A stretch of DNA of 64,000 bases from Linyphia triangularis (taxonomy: Eukaryota; Arthropoda; Arachnida; Araneae; Linyphiidae): contig OZ021722.1 in assembly GCA_963978545.1 (NCBI GenBank), forward strand, positions 4,468,001 to 4,532,000. The letters run 5' to 3'. The notes under the pieces were generated by a model. The model did not search any database. It was not told the origin of the DNA and saw only the letters and a program-made list of their open reading frames with translations. Made by a program: the position numbers and the translations under genes. Position 1 is the first letter of the stretch, and each line of letters begins with the position of its first letter. Below, piece after piece: positions 1-10,280 of the stretch.

Positions 1-301
1 AGTCGTGTAAGTAAATAATTGAAAACAATATTGTGTGAAATTTTCGATTAACTTATTTTGATATATTTATACAATACTACTAAAAGTGGCCCTTAGGTAG
101 TATGGCAAGGAGATATATTTTTGCCATAAATTTTTTTTTTCAATCTCACGACTGTAGTCCATAACACTATTCGATTATTTTTTTACTAAAAATTGGTAAA
201 TTTGTTTGATTGCTAAAAATGTAGATGTAAGTAAATTTCGAAGTATTGGAATAAAATTTCACAATAATGACATGACCTCAACAATTTTTATTCTTATTCT
301 A

Positions 302-336
<35 letters not shown>

Positions 337-501
337 ACATCCATCTAAGAAATCTAGATTAAAATGATTAAGAAATTAAGGTCTGCTCATAGAAACGGAC
401 TATCGTAACTCAACATTTACAAAAAACTTTGTTTGGGTTACTTCTTTTAAGTATACTTTAAAAATGGACATGCTATTTACTCAAGATTTTCTTTACTATA
501 G

Positions 502-552
502 GGAGCAGCCACAAGCAGAGCAGCCATCACCACCAGAAGCAGCAGAAGAAGA
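502..552 (+). CDS. Exon 1 (first visible exon), acidic Glu/Pro-rich segment
   Basis: A pyrimidine-rich tract ending in TATAG precedes the exon, and GA|GTAAGT (a strong donor) follows it. Read in phase it gives EQPQAEQPSPPEAAEE, and its last two bases pair with the first base of the next exon to make one more Glu. It starts mid-codon, so at least one exon must lie upstream, outside the window. Confidence 0.65.
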
Positions 553-3500
553 GTAAGTATCCTTCTTTAAGGTTATTCAGTGTTAATTACTTAAAATAAA
601 AACTTTCGTTTCGAAAGTGTGTATACACAATGTACACTTTACACATAGAAAATACACACTTTCGGCTGAGATATTGCTTCAAAATCTGAAGGTTTTTTTT
701 TTTATCAATTATAAAAACGTCGTATCTTAAATTTTAACGCAATTAAAAATTCTAATTCGAATACAGGATTATGAGTGTTTTGCTCCAGTGATTTAATTTT
801 GATTTTCAATTCACATTTCATTTGTCTGTTTTCGTTTGATATGGCTATATAAAATGCCTTAAATTTTGAAATAGTATTTTGGCTGCATGTAAATGCACCT
901 TTGCACTTCTTGTACAGACTGAAACGGCAGGGAATTACTGAGTGGTATATAACCACTGAAATATCCTTATCTCTTAAATATTCTTATAACTTAATAATCC
1001 TTTTTTTAGGGTTATTCATTATATTTAATTATCCACTATATGTTCATAAGGAACGGAATCATTGCAAAGTAATATTACATTAAAGGTCCTTTAGTAATAA
1101 ATAATATACTAAACTTCAACTTAACTAGACATCACTTAGACGGTAGATCGTCACAGTGCTCATAGGTATTTAATCCATTTTGGAGGCGTGAAAGCACAAT
1201 GTTCGCCAAACCACAACCCTATAGAGAACAAAAGGCTATAAGGTTTGGCGAGAATTACGTCTTCACTCCGCCAAAATGGATTAAATATCTATGAGCACTG
1301 TGACGATCTACCTTCTAAGTGATGTCTAGTTAAGTTGAAGTTTAGTATAGTTCGAGCAATGCCACAATTCATTCTCATTCGGCTTGTGACATTTGGTCCG
1401 AAATTAATGAAATTGGAGAAACTTATCTTGCTTCATATGAATATCTTCGTAAAATTTTTATTCCATACTTGCAGTAAGAGGAAGTCTTAGTAAGTGTCAT
1501 TCCCTAATACTCGCTATGCACAGTGTATTTAGAAACTACTTTCTATTAAACTTTGAAATTTGCCGAAAAATGATAAAATGACTTAAATTGTTTTCATTTA
1601 AAGTCTACCTGTAATAAATTAAAATTAAAATACCAAAAGACAAAACCAGGTGGAGCCACTGCAAGTGCATTGATGCAAGGAATTCAAATATAAAATAAAA
1701 TATATTAGACGCCATTTTCGAGTTTTTAATTTATGCCATTTTATTATCTATACTCACCAAATGTCAAGCTTTTCTACAAAGTAGTTTCTAAATGCACTGG
1801 GCTAAGAAGATTGTGTTAGAGCGAGTATAGGGAATGATCTTTACTATAGGATTTCCTCCTTAAAAGTTATAAAGACTTTTAAGTTTCCGCATTTCTGTCG
1901 TTGAGACCGTTTTAAAGTAACACACTCTTCTGGATAAAATTATTATTCTAATTCATTCTTCTCGTTAGAAAAAGTTTTGTTGTCATTCAAATTGAAAGAA
2001 CGTCAAGAGGCTCTTTTGAATGTGGAATTCACCTAAAGAGTTATAATATTTTGTTATTTATACTGTAAATAACATTTTTTCGGGGGGGGGGGGGGGCGCA
2101 TCCCTGTGCTTCCGCCCTTCCTTTTTCTACTTTTGTAGGTGTCTGAACCCATGACAATGCTTGGTACTTTTCCGTTAAAGGAGGCTGTTGGCAATATCCA
2201 AGAACGGTGTGGATTCTTGCGCCAATAATTGTTTACATAAAACCGCGCGAAATTATGGCAACCATAGACAGTTGATTTATAAGTAAAAAATTGCGACTGC
2301 TGGCATTTATTTGGCGAAAATCACCATGGCGCAGAATCCGTGCTGTACTTGGATTATTGCCTCTAACAGAAAAGTACCCAATGGCTTCCATCTAACATAC
2401 ATAATTTTCAATTGAAATATTTTTGTTCCACAGAGTGGCAGCTGTTCCACAAAAGAGAGGCCGTGGAAGGCCAAAGAAAAAAGTTTATACCAGAAGGGGA
2501 CCAAGGGGACCATACAACGTAAGATCAAGAAGGTCACCCGCCCTACCGACCACAACCGACCCTATCACAGAGGTTCGATGGAACTTGGAAAAACAACTAG
2601 GACACATTGAACTAGTTGAGCATCCCCAAGTAAGAGCATGTTTCTTTTGTTACTTCCCTAATAGCACACATCGTCCCAGTGAGGTCCCTAGGAAGTCCCC
2701 AGTCATTCCCGGGACTACGAATGACTTCCCAGGGACCTCCCTGGGAGGATGTGTGCTATTAGGGTTGCCATGGAAGCTGATTAAAGTAAATAATAGAACC
2801 CATAAAAACAAGGTTTTTAATATAAATCCCTTATATGCATTGCCAATTTTTAGATTCATTAACCCCAGCGCCGATTCTCGAAACAGCGTGTATTTGGTGT
2901 TGGCGTCTTAATTTTATATATCAAAAACATTTCTATCGGCAAAATTTGCGGAAAAATACGGTTAAAATTATTATTTTTTAAATGAACGTGAATTTATGCT
3001 TTTACATCTAAATATCTTTTACTTTTTTTTTGGATTAAAACAATTTTATTATTTATTTATTAAAAAAAAATTGGCAACAGGAGAGAGTTTCTTCAACGAT
3101 CGGTTAAATGCCATTTTAGTGCGATTGGATGACGGCGCGTTGGCTTATTGCTTATTGGTATTCCGTAAGAGCTACCTTTTAGTGACAGTCACAGCCCCAC
3201 AATTTGATAGAATTATTTTTTCATCGAATCTATCTGCTAAGTCTCGGTCTAATTGGATGACGGCAAGGGGGTTAATTAAGCCTCCTCAGATTTTCCTGGC
3301 TGCTACAAAACAAAATCAACTAAGATAGGTATTTACCATATAATTTTTTCTGTGCATTATGTTTCATTACAATTTACAAGATAGACTTTTTATAGTATTG
3401 GACAACTACATAGAAAACAACTTGTCCGTGTCAAGAATAAGAGCCTCCCTCCCCCTCCCCTAAAAAAATGTGATAAAATGTATTGCCAGCGATAACAAGT

Positions 3501-6368
3501 CATTCTGTCAAGTTTCAACTTGACTGATTGAAAGCAAGTGATTAGGTCCCCTAAAATTTTGCTCACCACAAATATAAGCAATTATAAAATATCTAAAAAC
3601 ATTAAAATGGCAGGTTTCTTTTATCTTATGTCATCAAAACTAACAAGGAAAGTTTTCCGTCATTAAATATCTCCAAATTGTATTTGCTAGAATATGGCTT
3701 GAAATCCGGATCTGAATTTCAATAGAAACATGGGTAAAAGTGACATTTTAGTGACTGCCTCAAAAGTTTAATAGAAAATTTTCATATATAATGAGTATAA
3801 TCTATGACAATCCTATCTATGTCTTCTAAAAATTTCACGAAAATCATGGAAATTTTGTATTGTGTTAAAGGTACATTTTTCTGTTTGTCTGCATTTTGTC
3901 TCCATAAGGGGACTCGGAAAGTCAAAAATCATAAAAATATCGTGTTTTGTATTTTAGCTTTTTTAAAAAGCCACATTCTTCTTCTTTCTAATGCTGTTTG
4001 AAGTTTGTTTGTGCGAAATCTAGTAGTATTTTATTTTAATTTTTATATGCAACTCAAAATCATCGAATCTGCCTTTCCAGGCTTCATGCGTACGGTAACG
4101 TCGTCACGTGTATAGTAAGTGACGTCACTTTATCGTCTGCTATTTTTCATCATTCTATATTTAAATCCTTTATATTCTTACATTAACTTTAACTGCAACT
4201 AAATCTGGCTTCTTGTTTGGAATTTGTCGCGTTGTTTATTTTAAAACGTGCTGAATATGTGTTTGTAGTTTTGCTGCTCCACGTTGAAATTTTGTTCTTG
4301 TTTCGTATTGCTTTATCTCCTTTTATAAATATGGGAAGGGCACCAGGAAAAGTTTTTTGAAATGTAAAGCTTGCAACATAGGTGGGAATAAAGTTATATC
4401 CACAGAGTCTCTAAATTAAAGTTTTATCAGAGTTTCTAAAATTAAAATGCCAAACTTGCATGCAAATTACAACCAATGTATATTAATGTTCTAGCATTAT
4501 AATAAACATAATTATGAAATATATTTATTTTTATGACACTTCAAAGAGAAGTAAATGTAGGTTTACACTTTTTGGCTGTACATTTCGTTATCTGTTATGA
4601 CTTATTTGAAATTTAACAAATAAAAGTAAACATTTCCTGGTTCAAACTGTTAATAAATATATTTGGAGAGTAGTAAAACATATCTAAATCCCTTGAACAA
4701 CAATTTTCTTTAAAAATAGTCAAAGAAAGGTTAGATTTTTACGTTTTTGCCTATATCTTGGATGAAGTTTTTATAAACTCGATGTACTTTTTCTCAAACT
4801 CCTTGTAACTTTTACAGTATAATCCTTACACATGCAAGTCTATTTTAAAGCTTTGTTTTTGTAAACAAACTAGAAGTTAATTTTGTTACTCAACTTTTAA
4901 GGTGAAAAAATTCACGAATTTTCATGTGTTTTTTGTGTATAGTGACAAAAAATATTATTTTACAACTTTTAGACAGGAAATCTCACAGTCAGTATATGAA
5001 GAAGTGTTCCACAAATACACAGACACCAAATTTATGTATGTGTCTACTGTAGTTCTTGAGAAAAGGTACATCAAAAGTAGGCTAATTTAACATGGGAGAG
5101 ATAGGACATTCTGCGACTTTCCGGGTCCCCTTACCGAAGAATTGTGTTGGTGATCGTTAGAAGTATAATGTTACTGAAAATTGTAAACTTTTCATTGCTA
5201 CAAAAACTATTTACAAAAAAATTGCCATATTGTCTCTTTAGCATACATGTTGGTATTTGTTCAGAGTGTCTATACATCTGGAAAAATTGAGGAAAGGAAG
5301 AAAAAAAGTTTACCAAAAAATCAGGGAACTTATTTAGAAGTCTTAACAGGGAATTATCAAGGAACTTTTTCCCCTAAATATTGTGACCATCCAGACCGAT
5401 CATTTAAGAAACAAATTTGCACTAGTGTCATAAGAGCAATATGAAACAAAGAAATATTGGTACTAAACAAGTGTCATTTCTATACGAGAGGTCAAATTAC
5501 ACAAAGCTGATATTAACCTGATCAACCAAATGTTATCATTCGGCATTCCACGACCCGAGGTCATGTTATAAAAAGCTAACATTTCCTTAATTTTCCAAAA
5601 ATCATTCGGCATTCCTTTGATGAGAGGTCGAATTACTCAAAGCTGATAATGATTAATGAAAATCTGGTCCTTCGAATATCTGGTCAGATCGGCATTACCT
5701 GACGCTAGGTCATATTACATAAAGCAGATATTAATCTGGTCAGCCGAATATTAACATTCGGCATTCCAGGATGTTAGCTCGTGTTACACAAATCTAATTA
5801 ACATTAACCTGGACATGTAGCTATTGCCTGGTCAGCTGAATATCATCATTCAGCATTTCAGGGCCGGTTGTCATATTGCAAAAAGTTAAGTCTTCAAGAA
5901 ATCATTTTGAATTTCTGGATTGGAGATCAAATTACACAAATATTAATCAGACCAAATGTCATTTCGACTTTCCAGGGCGTGAGGTCGTATTGGATATTTC
6001 CCAAGAAAATGTCCCAGCTCCGATTCGAAATGGACTGGACCTCCGAGGAGCCCAAAGTGGCTCCAACTTTTGTTTCCAATACAAAATTCACCAACGGTCG
6101 ATGGGATAATGCTTCAGTACCAAAATTTCTCTAATGAACAAATGCACTTTGGAGAAGCTCATTTGTATAAATTTATCTAATTTAAAGTTATATATATATC
6201 TATATTTTAAAAAATATTTTACTAGATTTTTTTTCCTCATAGGTCGACAAATTCCCTTTTATCTACAAAAGACTTGGACTAGACAAATTGCCAAAAATCC
6301 CTGTTAACAACTCGGGCAGGATGCTCACTAGAGCAGAGAAAAGACGACTCGAGGAGGCCAACCTCTAA
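502..6368 (+). CDS. 3' part of a spliced AT-hook protein gene: join(502..552, 2434..2629, 6243..6368)
   Basis: Three exons with canonical AG/GT borders join in one open frame ending in TAA at 6366-6368. Exon 1 leaves two bases of a codon, exon 2 supplies the third and ends on a codon boundary, and exon 3 begins in phase 0. The visible product is about 123 residues and lacks its N-terminus, because exon 1 opens mid-codon after a good acceptor. Order of parts: an acidic Glu/Pro/Gln stretch (about 1-17), an AT-hook KRGRGRPKKK (about 24-33), an Arg-rich stretch with RRGPRGPY (about 37-44), a middle part containing EVRWNLEKQLGHIE, and a charged tail ending in TRAEKRRLEEANL. AT-hooks bind the minor groove of AT-rich DNA, so a nuclear chromatin-associated role is inferred. 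I do not recognise the family. Introns are 1,881 and 3,613 bp and carry MITEs and old satellite. Confidence 0.75.
553..1104. other. Intron 1, left part: no feature seen
   Basis: AT-rich intronic sequence. The short open frames here (for example 901-1083) have no recognisable composition or motif and I treat them as chance. Confidence 0.5.
1105..1349. mobile_element. Palindromic MITE, copy 1 (family M1)
   Basis: About 245 bp that is almost entirely one imperfect inverted repeat. The left arm begins TATACTAAACTTCAACTTAA and the right arm ends with its reverse complement. The arms continue through GATCGTCACAGTGCTCATAG to a small central loop around 1210-1240. A second copy lies at 15760-15997. 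The TA-containing termini fit a Tc1/mariner-type MITE, but because TA also occurs inside the ends the target duplication cannot be fixed. There is no coding capacity. Confidence 0.9.
1475..1862. mobile_element. Non-autonomous element with ~70-85 bp terminal inverted repeats, copy 1 (family M2)
   Basis: The left end (AAGAGGAAGTCTTAG...) is matched in reverse complement by the right end (...GGATTTCCTCCTT). Both arms share an ATTCCCTA...ACTCGCT block and a TTTAGAAACTACTTT block. The core is AT-rich with no open frame. TA flanks both ends, which suggests a mariner-type target. A second, inverted and interrupted copy lies at 34566-35265. This copy is inside intron 1 of the AT-hook gene. Confidence 0.85.
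2082..2096. repeat. G15 homopolymer
   Basis: A run of 15 G on the + strand, in intron 1 upstream of exon 2. Its length is likely to be polymorphic or an assembly weak point. Confidence 0.9.
2434..2629 (+). CDS. Exon 2, AT-hook exon
   Basis: The acceptor TTTTGTTCCACAG precedes the exon and the donor CAA|GTAAGA follows it. The exon is 196 bp: one base that completes the split codon plus 65 codons. It encodes VAAVPQKRGRGRPKKK, an Arg-rich stretch, and a segment ending GHIELVEHPQ. The GRGRPKKK core matches the AT-hook consensus (R/G-R-G-R-P with basic flanks). Base composition is clearly richer in GC than the surrounding intron. Confidence 0.8.
2656..2764. mobile_element. 109-bp palindromic element (mini-MITE)
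   Basis: CCCTAATAGCACACATC at the left is the reverse complement of GATGTGTGCTATTAGGG at the right. The arms continue with CCCAG.GAGGTCCCT.GGAAGTC on each side of a small centre, so the single strand would fold into a long hairpin. It starts 27 bp after the exon 2 donor. No target duplication is clear. Confidence 0.85.
2996..3328 (+). other. 110-codon open frame in intron 2, unrecognised
   Basis: The frame is open for 110 codons in unusually mixed-composition sequence at about 3070-3320. The phrase AATTGGATGACGGC occurs in two slightly different forms (near 3124 and 3251), which points to a decayed repeat and not a gene. No family is recognised, no splice sites support joining it to the flanking exons, and the first codons are T-rich noise. 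Probably not a protein gene. Confidence 0.2.
3329..5245. other. Intron 2, middle: no gene seen
   Basis: AT-rich sequence with no recognised gene. The only marked site is the palindrome at 4117-4130, listed separately. Confidence 0.5.
4117..4130. promoter_or_regulatory. 14-bp perfect palindrome containing a CRE-like core
   Basis: AAGTGACGTCACTT reads the same on both strands and contains TGACGTCA, the full CREB/ATF recognition core. It lies in a small CG-containing patch (ACGTCGTCACGTG just upstream, with an E-box-like CACGTG). Function is unproven, because a single site can arise by chance. Confidence 0.3.
5268..5450 (+). repeat. Interspersed repeat fragment of the AATCAGGGAA family
   Basis: Contains AAATCAGGGAACTT and CAGGGAATTATCAAGGAAC. 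The same phrasing recurs at 11945-12060 and, diverged, at 22915-22985. I cannot name the element, and its borders are uncertain. Confidence 0.5.
5487..6000. repeat. Degenerate 69-bp satellite, related to the array at 8641-9912
   Basis: The GAGGTC landmark (or a mutated form) recurs at about 5487, 5556, 5624, 5706, 5775, 5868, 5924 and 5981. The first steps are 69 and 68 bp, and later ones vary through indels. Each copy carries ATTACACAAAGC, a CTGATCAACC-like block and ATTCGGCATTCC. Aligned to the 8.6-kb monomer (GAGGTCAAACCACACGTAGA, then CTGGT..ACC, then TTC.GGCATTCC), the same blocks fall at the same offsets, so these are old diverged members of one family. Confidence 0.75.
5976..6134 (+). 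CDS. Possible alternative terminal exon (unproven)
   Basis: AG acceptors at 5974-5975 and 6016-6017 both open a phase-0 frame, the phase exon 2 needs. It continues as LRFEMDWTSEEPKVAPTF and onward to TAA at 6132-6134. Codon texture from 6018 is more coding-like than the neighbouring intron. Against it: the acceptor region lies in satellite, no good donor would allow joining to 6243, and there is no AATAAA soon after the stop. It could be a rare alternative end, a fossil exon or chance. Confidence 0.25.
   Translation, partial: GVRSYWIFPKKMSQLRFEMDWTSEEPKVAPTFVSNTKFTNGRWDNASVPKFL
6243..6368 (+). CDS. Exon 3, terminal coding exon with stop
   Basis: A long T-tract ending CCTCATAG precedes the exon. 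It has 42 codons in phase 0, opening VDKFPFIYKRLGLDKLPKIP and ending RAEKRRLEEANL-stop. It is followed by an AT-rich 3' UTR and a polyadenylation signal 82 bp after the stop. The basic, helix-like tail is the most charged part of this exon. Confidence 0.75.
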   Translation, partial: VDKFPFIYKRLGLDKLPKIPVNNSGRMLTRAEKRRLEEANL

Positions 6369-6449
6369 AATTTATTAATTTTATTATTTGGAACATTTTT
6401 TTTTTATCCGTTATTATTTTCTATACAAATTAACGTAATTTCTTTTCTG

Positions 6450-6455
6450 AATAAA
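6450..6455 (+). promoter_or_regulatory. Polyadenylation signal AATAAA
   Basis: The canonical hexamer sits about 80 bp downstream of the TAA at 6366-6368, in TTTCTGAATAAATATAACG, followed by a T-rich stretch. The position suits 3' end formation of the AT-hook gene near 6470. Confidence 0.55.
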
Positions 6456-6474
6456 TATAACGTAATTTTTTTTT

Positions 6475-6730
6475 TTTTAAATCAATTTAATGTAAATATT
6501 TTAAAAATTAATATAATGTAATTGTTTTCTAAATCAATCGAATGAAATCATTTTTTTAATCAATTTAAAGTTATTATTTTCAATTTAGTGTAATTGTTTT
6601 CTAAAGCAATCTAATGAAAAAAAAAATTTTTTTAAATAAATTCAAAGTAATTATTTTTTAAATCAATTGAATTGCTTTCTGAGTCAATTTAATATATAAT
6701 TTAATTAAGCATTTAAAAAATAAATTCAAC
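6475..6730. repeat. Degenerate AT-rich short tandem repeat
   Basis: Phrases such as AATCAATTTAATGTAA, TTTTCTAAATCAATC and AATCAATTTAAAGT recur about every 27-35 bp with many changes. It is low-complexity sequence just beyond the gene end. Confidence 0.5.
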
Positions 6731-7133
6731 CAGTGACAGTAATAGAATTAATTTAGATTTTTTTTTTTAAATTTAGAATCAAGAACTGTTCAAGCATGGC
6801 ATAATTGATTAAGAAATTTAATTTTAATTATAAAATTGAATTGAATGCAAAATATATATAACAATAAAAATATATACTAGCTTAATTTTTTTTAAAAAGA
6901 CCTCGTGCAACTATGCGTCTGGCGGCAAATTAAGTCTTAAGTTTAAATGTGTTTGAATACAAAAAATTTTATTCTAAAATTCTAAATACTCATGCAAAAA
7001 AAAAGAAAAAAGTCTAAAAGGTATTTACATTAAATGTAATTTGAAGAATGAGCTAGAACTCAATTTTTAAAGTAACTTTAATATTGTCACTATCTAATCC
7101 ACCACTACTCCCCGATTTATATTTTAAAGACAA
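6731..7133. other. AT-rich spacer, nothing recognised
   Basis: No repeat match within the window and no coding-like frame. Confidence 0.5.
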
Positions 7134-7795
7134 CAAAAATTACAGTTCGTTTACACCACTTGTTAATATTTGGTTGCAGACAATGTGAACTGCTGAAAGG
7201 ACCACCATCAAAGCTCAACGACGAGGAATGCGATTTCTCTTGTGTGACTGCAGCCGGTTGGTAGAGCACCGACCTCCCAACCGACTTACAGCAAGTCTGA
7301 ACCACAAATCTTGCCAACGAATGGAGCAGTGGGGGAAGCGTTATCGCAAATCCAGCTTGTCTCTGAAGTCTTCCACAGTACAGAAGCTTGGATAGTGCAG
7401 TGCCACCTCAGGTGTCGACCTCCCCCTGAAAACGACTCACAAACTACAATGAGCAATCCGCGCCCACCCGTGCTTCGTGCCTTTCGAGTAAGTTGGCATG
7501 ATTGGGATACAGGTAAACCTGAAACCTCTTCACGTTTTCTCTTCTCTTGCGTGTCGGTAATGAATAAAAGACCATCGTGACTTCACTTCTTTTCCTTTCT
7601 TTGCGGTCTGCCATTTTATGGGTTGTTTCACTTTACCAGATAGATGTGAGATGGGGTGCATAAAGTTGAAGAGTTACATTTTGTTGCTCTTATAGTCCTT
7701 TCGTTCACATTCTCGCTACATGAATCAGGCAGGAATTTCCCCTTTCGTTGAATTCGACATTGGAGGAATAAAGCAGCGGATATTGAGGTAGGATT
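7134..7795 (+). mobile_element. ~660-bp interspersed repeat, copy 1 (family R660)
   Basis: The whole stretch, from the TTACAGTTCGTTTACACC side to the GATATTGAGGTAGGATTC side, reappears as reverse complement at 16600-17270 with scattered substitutions and small indels. It is much richer in GC than its flanks. It contains a tRNA-like phrase GCCGGTTGGTAGAGCACCGA (resembling a D-arm/A box), but I see no B box in the same orientation. Short frames are open in both copies (7311-7580 here; 16713-16934 minus there) and share the phrase GKPETSSRFL, but neither resembles a known protein. Class unknown. Confidence 0.8.
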
Positions 7796-8640
7796 CGTTT
7801 TCCTACTGAAGGAGGTGTAAAGGGACTGTTGTGGCGCAACTGGAAATCTTGGGTATTTTAGGGAATTTTAAAATTCTGCAAAAATATCGGGGGAAATGGT
7901 TGTTTTTTACTGTCAAATTTGACAATCGACATTTTCGTAATCTGAGTGTATGATATTTTAATAGGGCTCAGATTTTCTCCTAGGCTCATTGATCTAATGC
8001 TTTGTTAAATGGTCTCACAATTTCCAATGAGTATTGCTTTAAAATATATTAAAAACTACGTATTTACCAGGTGTGTAACTAGAGTAGGAACTAACCATTC
8101 AAATTTGAAGTGAAATTTACTCTTTTTTTTTTTTTAATAATTTTGTTCATTTTTTACCCTTGACAATTAAACATTTGTATATTATATAATACTAATACTA
8201 TTTCAGTTAAGCGGTTTACAGATGTTTCCATAGCACTAATTAACTACTCATTCATCAAAACTTTAATTTTTGCACATTTCTATTTACTAATTAATATATT
8301 ATAATGCTTCTCTTAAAATACACTAATTTGTTTGTAAGTATAAAAATATACTTGTTTTTAATTTGTGGTCTACGAGTTGTATGATAAGTTAGAGAGTAAC
8401 ACTAATTTAAGTTTATTTATCGAGGGTAAAATAGTTTTATTTTCTCTTAGAGCAAGCTCTATTGAAACAGTTGTGGCAAATGTTCAAAGTGAGTTTTTCT
8501 ATTTTAATGTAAACTTCTTATTTTTTATTATAATGAAAATAAGATAGTCATTCTTTCTTATAAAAAAATAACTGATTCTCAAAACCAACAGAGACGTTGA
8601 AAACATCTGGTAAATTTTCCTTTTTTTTTAGCGATTAACT
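7796..8640. other. AT-rich spacer, nothing recognised
   Basis: No repeat match within the window, no splice-supported exon, and only one short open frame (8365-8547) of ordinary AT-rich composition. Confidence 0.5.
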
Positions 8641-9912
8641 GTGCACGGTGCAGTTTGGCTTTCCGGGTCGCGAGGTCACACTAAACGTAGATTGAATTTT
8701 CCCGGTCAACCGAGCACCGATGTTCTGTTTTCTGGGTCGCGAGGTCAAACCACACGTAGATTAAATTTTCCTGGTGAGCCGAGCACCGATGTTCAGGCAT
8801 TCCGGGTCGCGAGGTCACACAATACGTAGATTGAATTTTCCCGGTCAACCGAGCACCGACGTTCGGTTTTCTGGGTCGCGAGGTCAAACCACACGTAGAT
8901 TAAATTTTCCTGGTGAGCCGAGCACCGATGTTCAGGCATTCCGGGTCGCGAGGTCACACAATACGTAGATTGAATTTTCCCGGTCAACCGAGCACCGACG
9001 TTCGGTTTTCTGGGTCGCGAGGTCAAACCACACGTAGATTAAATTTTCCTGGTGAGCCGAGCACCGATGTTCAAGCATTCCGGGTCGCGAGGTCACACAA
9101 TACGTAGATTGAATTTTCCTGGTCAACCGAGCACCGACGTTCGGTTTTCTGGGTCGCGAGGTCAAACCACACGTAGATTAAATTTTCCTGGTGAGCCGAG
9201 CACCGATGTTCAGGCATTCCGGGTCGCGAGGTCACACAATACGTAGATTGAATTGTCCCGGTCAACCGAGCACCGATGTTCGGTTTTCTGGGTCGCGAGG
9301 TCAAACCACACGTAGATTAAATTTTCCTGGTGAGCCGAGCACCGATGTTCAGGCATTCCGGGTCGCGAGGTCACACAATACGTAGATTGAATTTTCCCGG
9401 TCAACCGAGCACCGACGTTCGGTTTTCTGGGTCGCGAGGTCAAACCACACGTAGATTAAATTTTCCTGGTGAGCCGAGCACCGATGTTCAGGCATTCCGG
9501 GTCGCGAGGTCACACAATATGTAGATTGAATTTTCCCGGTCAACCGAGCACCGACGTTCGGTTTTCTGGGTCGCGAGGTCAAACCACACGTAGATTAAAT
9601 TTTCCTGGTGAGCCGAGCACCGATGTTCAGGCATTCCGGGTCGCGAGGTCACACAATACGTAGATTGAATTTTCCCGGTCAACCGAGCACCGACGTTCGG
9701 TTTTCTGGGTCGCGAGGTCAAACCACACGTAGATTAAATTTACCTTTTGAGCCGAGCACCGATGTTCAGGCATTCCGGGTCGCGAGGTCACACAATACGT
9801 AGATTGAATTTTCCTGGTCAACCGAGCACCGACGTTCGATTTTTTTGGTTCGCGAGGTCATCACACGCGTAGATTGAATTTTCCTGGTGAGCCAAGCACC
9901 GACGTTCGCTCA
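8641..9912. repeat. 139-bp dimeric CpG-rich satellite array
   Basis: About nine copies of a 139-bp unit made of two related halves. Half A (69 bp) starts GAGGTCACACAATACGTAGA and carries CGAGCACCGACGTTCGG. Half B (70 bp) starts GAGGTCAAACCACACGTAGA and carries CGAGCACCGATGTTCAGG. Neighbouring 139-bp units differ by only a few bases, while A and B differ at many sites, so the dimer is the unit being homogenised. The outer copies (8641-8700, 9740-9912) are more diverged. The array is CpG-rich in an AT-rich setting. Because 139 is not a multiple of 3, the repeated 64- and 77-codon frames on both strands are chance. Confidence 0.95.
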
Positions 9913-10280
9913 AAAATTCTTATTCCCTACATTTCTTTTTTCTCCCAAAAATTCCTAGAATTGTAGCTAATTCCTGAACAGAATTAAAAATTCCCCGATT
10001 TTCTTCCAAAACCTGCGAACAATTCCCGATATTCCTCCCAAATATAAATAGTTTTTGAAATTATAATTATTAAAATTTTAATTCTTGACAAACTATTTTA
10101 AACTGTAGTGAAAAACATATTAGTTCCAAGTTTTAAATTTGAAGCAGTATACTTTTTGTAGTATTGTTGCTTAAAAATTAAATAATTGAATTTAATGAAA
10201 TTCCCTTGTTTGTCAAAATTGAAAACTATATAATTGTTGTTTGCTTATAAATTGTTTGTAGTTATTATTATTTTTTTTAA
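9905..10280 (+). repeat. Interspersed repeat flanking the 139-bp array, copy 1 (family R9.9)
   Basis: TTCGCTCAAAAATTC, CCCAAAAATTCCTAGAATT, ATTCCCGATATTCCTCC, TTTGTCAAAATTGAAAAC and a ...AAATTGTTTG.AGTTATTATT block follow in the same order as in 15283-15545, with more AT-rich filler here. The array runs directly into it with no spacer. Element class unknown. Confidence 0.6.

Noticed and set aside
7311..7580. 89-codon gene in repeat R660
   Set aside because: A partly shared frame exists in the inverted copy, but the two are not aligned throughout and no family is recognised. I kept it as a note on the repeat only.
8641..9821. Serial 64- and 77-codon frames in the 139-bp array
   Set aside because: They occur on both strands at 139-bp intervals and end at fixed monomer positions. 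They are products of the repeat.
8641..9912. CRISPR array
   Set aside because: Periodic, but there are no unique spacers: both halves of each unit are repeated. The setting is eukaryotic.
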